DNA from: Klebsormidium nitens
Lineage: Eukaryota > Streptophyta > Klebsormidiophyceae > Klebsormidiales > Klebsormidiaceae
Assembly (NCBI GenBank): GCA_000708835.1
Contig: DF237068.1
Coordinates: forward strand, 48,923-112,922
Direction: 5' to 3'
DNA: 64,000 bases
Below, piece by piece: positions 47,681 through 57,600 of this stretch. The notes under the pieces are model-generated. The model was not told the origin of the DNA. It saw only the letters and a list, made by a program, of their open reading frames with translations, and made no database searches. A program made the position numbers and the translations under genes. Numbering within the stretch: the stretch's first letter is position 1; every line of letters begins with the position of its first letter.

Positions 47681-48089
47681 TAGACTACGACAATATTATC
47701 GCAGCTAGCGTATCTTCGTATCAAGTACCCGGCTTGCCATGTTCGAACTTGATTCGGCTTGCGGTTAAGATTACTTTCCGCAGATAAAGCGTGCTTCACA
47801 GACTAGTCAGTGGACAGTCAGGGGCCAACTATAAGCCAGCGTTAGAGCTACCACGAGTCAGATTCACAGCAGTTCTAGCATGACTTTGGGCATGCGCTAC
47901 GACTCAACATTGTGCGCTTCGCAGAGCGCAGCCAAACGTTGAAATTGGACAATTCGAAAGCTTCCACCGTGCAATTCAAAAGGCACCTCTTTCAGCAGAT
48001 TTCTACTTGAAACGTCGTTGAAAACAATTCTCTATGGGTTAGCGGACCAGGGCCGCCAGCTAAGTTCTTCGCGACTGGGCCGTGGAAAT

Positions 48090-49870
48090 GTCCAAGTTGG
48101 TCAAAGTCACGGGCTGGAAGTCTGGCGGCCAAGCACGGCGATGCGCCATCCCTGACCTGGTTCAAGGTGCTTTACGTAGGTTTGCAAGCTGAGAGGCAAG
48201 AGGACTAAATCCAAATGGTCACGAGTGGACTCAACCGTTCGACAGAGAGCGTCAAGACCAAACAAATTCTGGGTTTGATTGCTTCCCAGTCTTTCGGAAT
48301 ACATCCCCGCCCGACGGATTTGTCAATTTTCTAAGACCCTTCGATCAAAAGGCTTGCCACACGATCTGGAACTCCATGATAGAGATTAGATCCACTTGAT
48401 CTTGCCGACAATCTCACTTCTGCGATGGAGCCGCCGTGCGGTTGGCGGACAGATAGATCATACCGCAGTATCCAAAATCAGCCGCTGACAGCCAGAATCT
48501 ATAATAAAGCATGCCGTGGAACGCAGTCAAAAGACAAAACGGCCAAAGCTCTGGCGCCACTACCGGACAACCCGTAACGGAAAGTGCAAATCGTTTGAAA
48601 GCGGACGCAAGGCCACCTTGGACCGTTTTACCGAAAGTACAATGAACTGTCCTTGTACAATTGTGGGCCCCGCAGATAGGCAGTCGGGAAAAGATTGCGT
48701 CTTCAGGAACCTCTTTGGCCGGTGGCAGACTGGGCAGAATACGCTCAATGTAGAAGGATCTGACTCTAGATGACGGACTTCACTCCTGACAGCAGGTTTA
48801 TGTACCGGACTTGGGTGGACGAGGTCCTGCCACCGGCCAAGCTTGAATGTCTTCAATTTCGGTCAATTAGGCTCATCAACCAGGTCAACAGGACAATCAG
48901 GGCAGACTTGAGCGGAATCCCAAAAAGAACGGAATACCAGGCAGCGACTCTGTCACCGATGACCAGAAAGTTGAAATTAGGCATTAGTCCTGACGGCCCT
49001 CCTGGGTAAAGGAATGCCCACTGGAGGGGCCGCTAATCGTCATCGCCAAACAGCTTACGGGCCATCTTACTAAAATTGCGGTTGGTAAGGACCTACAAGC
49101 CCTTCGGGATGCACGAAAAGACATACTTGCTGGCTCTGCAAGTAGTTGCATCAGTTTCCGAAGGGGTTTGCACGGCGTGTTCAAAGTTTTCTTCGAGATT
49201 TAGTCGGAACAGGGAAGCGAGTGCCCCCAAAGCGGCTTACCTTTTTGACGTACAACGAAGGGCTCCAAGGGTTGCAATGCAGGCCCCATGACGTCAGCGT
49301 GATTGAACTTTCATGGATTAAGAAGTTATGTCAAAAGTTAAGAAACGGCGTCAGAAATCAGATCAGCGAGTGAGATACTAGATCTCAACAAGCAGAAATA
49401 TCCTTGCCACTAAGCATGTTTGAGATCACTGTCTCCAAATCAACCGCAGGTAAAATGTTGCGAAGTAAGTTGTGCAAAAAGCCACTGCGCTTACTGGCAG
49501 TCTTTACGGTACACATCCAAGGAACTTTGCTTTGACGGCATTTCCGCTTTTGCGAACGCTTCCAGCGTTTTGACAATCATATTGAGCAGAACACACGAGT
49601 CCGTTCATTCGCAAGTCCTAAATCATCACTTTATGAGAAAGGGAACTTGTGAGAGCACGATGGACCAATGTCTTTGCAACTAAGTGGAGCGAAAACAACA
49701 CAAAAAGTATATGTTATACCCGTTCGTGTGTATGCCTTGTCTAAGCCCCCCGCGTTTCTCAAATCCGCATCTGGATTTGAAGGTACTCAAGCAGGAAGCC
49801 GTCCACTCATCCGAAATCTGGAACTCCGACTTATAGGTTCGCAGTCTGCAAGAACGGAGTAAGAGGGTCA
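48090..49870. repeat. U tandem, right copy (includes S module copy 6)
   Basis: Right partner of the left copy: GCTGGAAGTCTGGCGGCCA (48111), AGAGGCAAGAGGACTAAATC, GGCTTGCCACACGATCTGG (48352), CCGGTGGCAGACTGGGCAG (48719), CAGGCAGCGACTCTGTCACC (48939), S core 48999-49052, CCATGACGTCAGC (49287), GCGAACGCTTCCAGCG (49554) and CGACTTATAGGTTCGCAGTCTGCAAGAACGGA-type text at 49829. Frames carry stops and indels relative to the left copy. Confidence 0.7.
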
Positions 49871-49983
49871 AGCTTCTCTCGGGACTGGACAGAGGGCATT
49901 TTTATCCGGAACGACAGCCAGAGCCCGAATCAGAAATAACATGCTGCTGTCGCTTTATTGGTCCCACTTCATGGTTTGGCGGT

Positions 49984-50409
49984 TTGGCCGAAATACTGTC
50001 TCAACAGAGGCGAATCTGGTTCACCGATCTGACTGCTTACGACTCCTGCCGTCAAGGATGCATGTTCAAGTTTTGGCGCCTCGAAGAAGGCCAAGCCTTT
50101 AAGATTATTACAACCTCCAAGGACAAGAAACTTCCAGCCGTGACTGGTCTTGACGTCGGAAAAAAGAGGTCTAGACGGACTGACGTTTGGCACGAGCAAA
50201 ACGACGTCTTATTTTATACCGCAGGAAAGCGGACACCAGCCTCAAGGCTTTTAGAATCGGTGCCGCTTGGTGCCTCGCTCACGCTTCTAACAAGTCCGGT
50301 ATCAACCGGCTCCTTTAGGGGCCAATTGCTTTATGAAATCACTCGGAGGACGATTTGGGTTAGGGTGGGGGTTAGGGCCGGTGTGGGTGCGGAGCGTGTG
50401 ACAATTTGA
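49984..50409 (+). CDS. Unrecognised 141-codon open frame, doubtful
   Basis: An ATG-to-TGA frame with mixed composition and no family I recognise. It contains a Lys/Arg patch (DVGKKRSRRTD) and ends in a low-complexity VRVGVRAGVG tail that is simply the translation of the telomere-like GGGTTAGGG patch. There is no supporting start context and no paralogue elsewhere in the window. The tail argues against a conserved protein. It is listed because it is one of the longer frames outside the repeat array. Confidence 0.15.
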   Translation: MAEILSQQRRIWFTDLTAYDSCRQGCMFKFWRLEEGQAFKIITTSKDKKLPAVTGLDVGKKRSRRTDVWHEQNDVLFYTAGKRTPASRLLESVPLGASLTLLTSPVSTGSFRGQLLYEITRRTIWVRVGVRAGVGAERVTI

Positions 50410-50416
50410 TTTAGGG
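50354..50416 (+). repeat. Short telomere-like patch
   Basis: TTTGGGTTAGGGTGGGGGTTAGGG (50354-50377) followed 30 bases later by TTTAGGG (50410-50416) and TTTTG. The plant-type telomere unit is TTTAGGG; in reverse complement the last element reads AAACCCTAAA, a telo-box. It lies at the right edge of the 4-50 kb array. Confidence 0.55.
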
Positions 50417-50419
50417 TTT

Positions 50420-53400
50420 TGTTGTGGTGCTCGGGGCTTATGTATCTTATATCAATCTTCGGATACAAAGTCTGGAGCTACCAGTATCTTCTAGCAGGTG
50501 GTCCTCGCTTCTTGGCACTGCCGAAACATGACTGTGAAATCAGAGGGATCCCTGGGACAGAAACCCACGAAAGCCGTTACTGAGAGGCATTTGAGCAAAG
50601 GCAAACTGGGTCAATTTAATTCGTAGCTGTCGAAAGAGTCGCTCACTCGTGTAGGGGCGCCGCTCACTCGTGTTGTCCTCTTCCCGGTCAAAGTCGCTCC
50701 CCTTCCCGCGCTTCTCATTTCAAGCGGAACGGTCCATGACCTCCTGTATTCCGGAACCGACCGTAATTTCACTTGTCCATTCTGGCCGGACGTCTGCAGA
50801 ATGTAAACGACAGCAGAATTCGGACAGTGAGAGCGACTCGAGGATTTCTTCAACTTCAGAGGGGCGCTTTGTCGGTTAAGTAAGCTTGACAGATCGGAAA
50901 CAAAAACTAAACGACGGACTCTCGGGGGAGGCGCGAAAGTGTAGCGACATTTATTTCTTATTTGCAGAACGAATCAAGAAGATCCTGTGCCAGCATCCTA
51001 GGAGTAGATTTTCCTGGTCGCAACAAGCGCCAGGCCTTTCACTCGATGATATAAAGACTCAAGCTGCGCTTTGGCCTTTGGCCGTCAAGCTTTGTATCGC
51101 GCCGCTGGGTAAGATTTGGAAAAAACGTGGCGTTAGTACTTGTGAGCCTGTGCGGGAACTCCTGTAAGAATCTGAAGCAAGCCTTTACTGGATTGCCCTT
51201 GACAAGCAAGACACTGTTCTCGAAGCAGGTTTCAGGCAGGTGGTTTGACCTCGACAGGGAAAGACTCGTCCAAAAAACCTCAAGAGCAATTGTTGCAAAT
51301 GATCGCAGCCCTGTTTTGTTTCATGATCGTCCGCCAGTAGCCAGATTCGATGCACTTAGGCAATGGCACGGGAATCTCAGTCGGTCTGTTGTAGGCATTA
51401 AGAACGAGGAGGGCTGCCAGGGAGCTGAAGCTAGACCCCTTTGAATAAGAATTCTAAAAGGTTTTTGGGGCTTCAAACTGACTTTGCGCCATCGGGGCGC
51501 CAACTGTACAGGTAAGCTTGCAGACCTGTCATGCGCATATGCATGACAATTTCTTGGTCAGATGGGTGGTACTCTAGAGCTTTGTGCCCGCAATAACGAG
51601 TCAGTAACACACAAGCAGCGCCGACTGTGTAGGTTTCAGGGGCAAGAAAGCAAGGCAACAGTCAAACCCATGGTGCCAGATTCGGCCATTCGAGGTTTCA
51701 CTATTTCAACCACGAGCTCCCCTCAGTCCTAGACTATGTTCTAGGGACAAATTGCACCACCCGACTGCACTCACTCTCCTCAATCAGCCGCAATCAGGGC
51801 TGACACTGAGCTATACTGGGTTTCGCCTATGGATGCTGGAGAATCGAGTTGCGACTCTGCAGATTTCAAGCAACGGCCCAGAAACCTCACCAAGATGATC
51901 TCGCCGGTCGAGGCAGGGGGGACAGTTTCACCATCGGCTGCTCAAGCTTTGGAGAAGCATGTATCTGGCCCTTTGTCGATTTTGTGAATGTCCCGTTCTG
52001 CCTGGTGTCCCCTCTATGTGTTGCGAGCCCGGCCACTCCCTTCCGACCTAGGGTTGAGGATTGAAATTCTGTTAACAAAAGAAAACAGAAGATTTTGAGT
52101 CGTCTTCTTGGGACATGCGAAGTTGCAATGCATGTTCCGCTTTTATTTGTGCTACGTTAACACTCTTCTGTCCAACACTTTAAAATCTGGAACCCTCCAA
52201 CATGATCAAAGATGCAGTGCGAGTTGGGATATGAACTTGACAACATAAGGGGAGCATGCCAGCACAAACGAACGCAGAAACACAAACTCGATGTAACACT
52301 TCCTTAAATACATCGAGACACTGCTAGCCTCCGCATACTGTGGGTTCTCTTGGAGAGTTCACCTCAGATGCTGTGAAAAAGTATCTCGATAGAGGTCTCT
52401 TCCTTATGCAAACGGCCATCAGGAGTTTGGTCAATTGGACACGTCCTTTTGGGGTTGAATTTTCGTTGCCCATAATGAGATCTCTTCACCTCTTCGACTG
52501 AACCTACAACAGATTGCGATTTGAGCCCGAACTATGCACAGTCTCACCTTCGCCACACTGTTCCCAAATGCCATTGTTGGTTCTTCATTTGTTGAACCAC
52601 CAGCTTTCCGCTTACGGCCAACCTCTCTGTTTCCAATTTTCTTGGCCCTCAGCATTTGCCGCCTACAAAGCAGTACTCAGGTTATCATCTTGCGTTAAGG
52701 ATTGAGCGGAGGCCCAGCTCACCAACCACCAAACATGCAGCTCTTGAAAGTCTTAGAGTCACCTTCAAAGCGGAAAGAAGGCACGAAGCAGGGGAGGACC
52801 TTTGGTGTCTAAAGCACGAAGGTTGAATTGACTCAGTGACAGTCATCTTTAGTATGCCATAATTTAATGGACGAGAGGCGTCTTGCATGCACGAAATCAT
52901 AGTTGTTGTGGACCAGCTCTAGAAGCTGCCAAATGCTCAAATAAAGCAGCGACGCCTCCCTTAGAAGCATTGAAACGGCCAAAAGTATTTCTACACTCAA
53001 AACTCTGCACATGAGACCCGAAGAAGTATGCACTGAGGCAGAGAGCACACTGCAGTCTAAGGTGGCAGGAGTGCAGGTCTCAGTATATTTTGAAAGTGGA
53101 ATGTGTCCAAATGCATTCTAGCAAGAGAAAGTCTGAGTCACCTGGATGTTGTATGATTGTCTATTCAGCTCCTGCTCCAGCTCAATGCCTCTGGACTGTC
53201 TGGAGCTGCAGAACTGGCCTCCAATGACTCAAGTATGACTGCACTTCGCAAACCAATCACAGCAGCTCCCTCCGTCTCGCTGGCCTTATGACCAGAAGAG
53301 CAAATGCGTAAGTTGCCATTTTATATTTGGTTGCAACGCATCAGCATTTGCGGAAAACAGCGACCAATCGAGATCACATGGCCAACATATTGAGAGAGTT

Positions 53401-53550
53401 TACAGCCAGGCTGGCAATGCTGAAAGTGCTGCGCCACCAATTGTGCAGCAGGACAGTCACTTCAGCGCCCCCAATCTGATTTCATGTGCAACACTTTCTA
53501 AGAACTCCTTGCATTCTCTGCAGCGGACCAGCGTGAATGAAACGTGCTTC
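50420..53550. other. Intergenic, unique-looking
   Basis: Several open frames of 60-105 codons on both strands (for example 50886-51167 and 51127-51444, plus) overlap in different frames and show no known domain. A self-complementary ATGCGCATATGCAT lies at 51532-51545. No module of the array is recognisable here. Confidence 0.35.
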
Positions 53551-53570
53551 GAAGGAGAGCCAAGGTAGCA

Positions 53571-54250
53571 GCTGCCATATTCACCCGACGGCTGCGTTAG
53601 AGAAAGTCGACTTCTTCTAACGTGGGGGACAGCGTACGCCGGGGAAAATGTTTTGACAGCTTGCTGGACATTTCCGCCCTCGGGAGGCACTTCCGAGCAA
53701 CTTCGACGACAGGGTGTATTTCAGCCGTATTCACCCAGTGCCGCGTCACAATCCGGAATCCGCGAACCAAATCTCCGGTTTCCTGTTTCAAGTTTCTAGA
53801 ACGACCGGGGGACTAATTGCCGGGGTCATTTGACTGATCTTCATTAGGTAAGCCGAGCTCCCAGGAAGCGTTCCGGTTGCACGTCCTTCAGCCGGTATCG
53901 GCCTTCAGCCGTATTCTCCCGGCATGCGGAAAATGCAATCTAGAATCCGAATGCCCCTTCTCTCGGCAACGTTCTCCCGGGCAGGAATTTACCAAGACGA
54001 CCAGATGTAAGGGTGCCCGGTAGTATCTTACCCGTTAGAAAATCAGAGCAACGCGGAGCTGTCGATTGTGGACTATCGACGGCATACATCGAGCGGGATC
54101 GTTCTTCGACTTCAGCCGTATTCTCCCGACGTTTCATTGCGACACGGGAGCTTCCTCGGACAACATTCACCGGGAAGACCGAAAATGGGGCGTTTGCGAG
54201 CAATAGGATCCGGTAGTAAGCCCGGGAGGACTGCCTCCCGACCTGATTTT
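53571..54250. repeat. Degenerate repeat around GCCGTATTCNCCCG
   Basis: Occurrences: CATATTCACCCGACGGC (53577), TTCAGCCGTATTCACCC (53720), TTCAGCCGGTATCGGCCTTCAGCCGTATTCTCCCGG (53887-53922, a double copy) and TTCAGCCGTATTCTCCCG (54111-54128), with CATTCACCGGGAAG near 54165. Spacing is about 150-200 bases. GGGAGG/CCTCCC words (53684, 54225) accompany it. It lies just upstream of the ABCI20-like gene. Confidence 0.6.
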
Positions 54251-54697
54251 GAACGGTACTGGCCGTCGATGACGTTCTAAAGACGTTCTATGAACGGTCA
54301 AGATGCTCCAACGAAGCTGGTGACGTGGGCAATGCGAACCAGGTTGGCTTCATTTGCGAACACGTGGACCCATATGACCCTCCAATGCTGAGCGCAGGGA
54401 GTTCAAGTTCTGCCCAGATTGCAACAATGGCGGTCTTCCTTCAACTTCTTCAAGTTCATTCTCAAGATGCAACTGTGGAGATACCTGTAGTAGGCAGCAG
54501 CATTCAAACCATCACTATCAGCAGAATCTCGTTTTCTAGAACACCATTTGCGTTGCATTAGAGACGGCATCTGGGGCGTATTTGAACAGACGTTCGAAAA
54601 GCGGCAACGAAGTGCTTAGATCCGCACTGCAGATCTCTACCGGTTCTTGATAGATTAGCTCACGGTCTTGAGTCTTTGAAAAGTCGCAGATTCAAAG

Positions 54698-57600
54698 ATG
54701 GTGTCGACAATAGAGCCGAGCTCCCAAAATGGGCACGGTCCAGAGTCACAAAACCGGGCCGAGGTGCCAGCAGTAGAGATCAACAACCTGCATTTCACAT
54801 ACCCGGGTCTAGATGGACAGCCCCCTCCCGGAATGCCCCCTCTGATCCAGGATTTCAGCATGACGCTCCAAGCCGGCAGCCGGTGTCTGCTGATCGGAGC
54901 GAACGGGGCTGGTAAGTGGGATCACTGAATGCTCAGCAATCTCCAAGATGTTGATCAAGATGAGAGGAAACCTACAGACAAATGGCAAGAAGTCTTATGC
55001 ATTATACACTGGTGTAGCTCTGAAGTGAGGTCCATGAAAACACGACACACTGAGAGCTCTTGATGGCGAAGTCTGTCTAACTGCTGATAGTGGACCGTTA
55101 ATGCATATTCAAATGCTTCATCGCTCGCGCTCGAGATCACTTACTACTACTTACTACCACATACTACTTGCACCGCTGTAAAAAGTAGTGATAACGTATC
55201 AAGGTGACTTTCTAGCCATTGGCATTGCGTGTGGTGTGTCAGTGCTTTGATAAGCTATCGATCGGAGTCCTTTTGGGGACTGTCTGGCATGATACTGGAT
55301 CTAAGAATATTGGGCCTCTTGCAAGGTTAGAATGAGTCCTAGTGTGGGACCATCCAAAGTGATCTTACGCCCGTCTTGCACCACCTTTCCATCAAGCCCC
55401 TTCAGGCTTGAACGAGGCCTGTGGTCAGCAGCGATTGCCTGTCCGAGTCTGTTCGTATTGGTTGTTCCCTACCTGTTGTTGTGGAGCACTACAGAGAAGC
55501 CCAAAAGTGGAACACAGTATCACGAAATCTGGTGCTCTAGAGCATGTTTTCTTCACTCGGCATCCTGCACTGTCCGCCTGAGAGGATCGCCAAGCTTCTT
55601 CTTCCTCCGGCCCTTACTTGTCCTGCCAGACGCTCTACGTACATCATCAGGAATGATTCTTCTGCTGTTTCCAATGATGTTCTCTGCCCTGGCTTACAGG
55701 CAAGACGACGCTTCTCAAAATCCTCGGCGGAAAGCACATGGTAGACCCTTCGATGGTGCGGGTGTTGGGACGCTCAGCATTCCATGACACAACTCTGGAG
55801 TCAAGCGGGGAGCTTTCTTACTTGGGAGGAGAGGTAAGCGCAACGCTTACGTTATCTGGTGTTGGCTTCCAGCCGGATGCTCTTCACTTGTGTCGACCTT
55901 TTGGAGTTGTCAGTGTCACAGGGATCACAGTTTGTCGGCTTATGCCGACCCCTGCATCTACAGAACGATTGAAGAGGAAGCATCCTCAGGGGTCTTTGAA
56001 GGCGTTTCAAGGCGATTGCGGTACTAAAGCAGCTAAGGGGGTGTGGAGCTCTAATGGCTAAGTGACAGCTCCCCCCCTCGGGATGCGGTCTGTGGTAGCT
56101 GCCGCCAAGATATCTACTCTATCAATGACCATCACAATAGCTTGCACACAGGGAATGTTGTTTAGAAGGAAAACGATTACTTTGATCCTGCACTCGTCGT
56201 TCTTTCCGCTGGCCCTGCTTCACTGCCTTTTAATGGATAATCCTTTCAAATTGATTATCAGGTGCAGACAACATGTGTGCAGCTTCAGTTGATTTGTCTT
56301 GCCGATTGACGGATATTCTTTCGCGCATTTCCTTTTAGTGGAGGAGGGACGTCGCTTTCGCGGGCTTTGATGTGCCAATTCAAATGGACGTCAGTGCACG
56401 GAAGATGATTTTTGGGGTACAGGCAGACCCTGCAAGGCGGGATCGATTGATCAAGGTGAGTTGTCTGAAATCCTGTAGTTTGCAAGTTTTTTGTGATGTC
56501 CCAATATCGCCAAAAGAAGTGGCCGACATGTAGGGGGTTGAGGTAGGCGCTGCAAGGGTCCCTGCTTATTGAGCTGCCAGCAGACAAAAGCCTGAGGAGA
56601 CAGGGGAAGCTGCAACCGATAGGTTTTTTCAAGTTGTTGATGGAGTGTTAGAACGACAATCTGTGTGCGCGAGTTTGATCATCTTAGAAGAAGCAATGGT
56701 TCCTCTCGTTTGACAGAAGACCGAGAAGGATTCAGGAGCAGAGTTGTAGCATGTCCTCAAAGAAAACATGGACACACCAGGCATAACACCGCACAAGATA
56801 AATATCCTTCAGACACCGCGGATTGCTTCATCATTGTGGAAAAAGCTGCAACTAGCTGACTATGAATCATAGTTGGCAGTTGACCATGAACCCTTGGATT
56901 TACCCCAACCATCATACCGCCTCTCATGATTTGAACCCCCATAATAGGAGCTCCTTCAAGTCGTCGAAGGGACTCGACACAAGTTACCTTGTGATTCACC
57001 ATATTGCCCGGCTTCTGGTCACATGACGTAATAACGTTCTTTTCCAGGTTCTGGACATCGACCTGGATTGGAGGTTACACACAGTGTCGGACGGGCAGCG
57101 GCGGAGGGTCCAGATCTGCATGGGTCTGCTCAAGCCGTTCAAGGTCAGTGTCATGATTCGGGCCAGACTTGGACCCCTTACAACAAAGAAAACGTGTAAT
57201 TGTCGACGGGATGTTTCGATACAACTCCAAAAGGCTGGGACTACAGAATATTGTCGAAACTCGTGAGATTCGCACCTACCAAATTGCGGATTGGCGCTGC
57301 AACATGTTGACCTTGCATTTGACAGGTTCAAGGGGAGAGTCCTCCGTTTCTAGTCTCTCTTTGTTCCGAGCGCGAGAACCGCAGACGGTCTGCCAATCAG
57401 GCATGAAGTGGTGCAAGATCCATTTTTTCGAGACTCGGATTGGGCCACTTGTCACCTGAGGTTTGGCAATATTGGACTGGAACTTTTCCTCTGGAGGGGA
57501 GACAACTGAGCTTCCGGCGACGCTTATGTCACTTGTGTCTTTTACACAAGGAGATCGGATTGCATTTTTTTTTTGGAGGCCCAGACATTTTGCGAGGAGT

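Noticed and set aside
4290-49870. CRISPR array or bacterial genomic island
   Set aside because: Repeats are kilobase-sized, diverged and without regular spacers. The neighbouring gene has spliceosomal introns.
4290-49870. LTR retrotransposon or DNA transposon block
   Set aside because: I looked for polymerase, integrase, RNase H and transposase motifs in the longer frames and found none. No long terminal direct repeats with TG...CA ends could be defined. An old non-autonomous family remains possible.
50886-51444. Two overlapping plus frames (93 and 105 codons) as a possible two-exon gene
   Set aside because: A GTAAGA donor-like site exists near 51112, but joined peptides have no recognisable domain and no convincing start or stop context.
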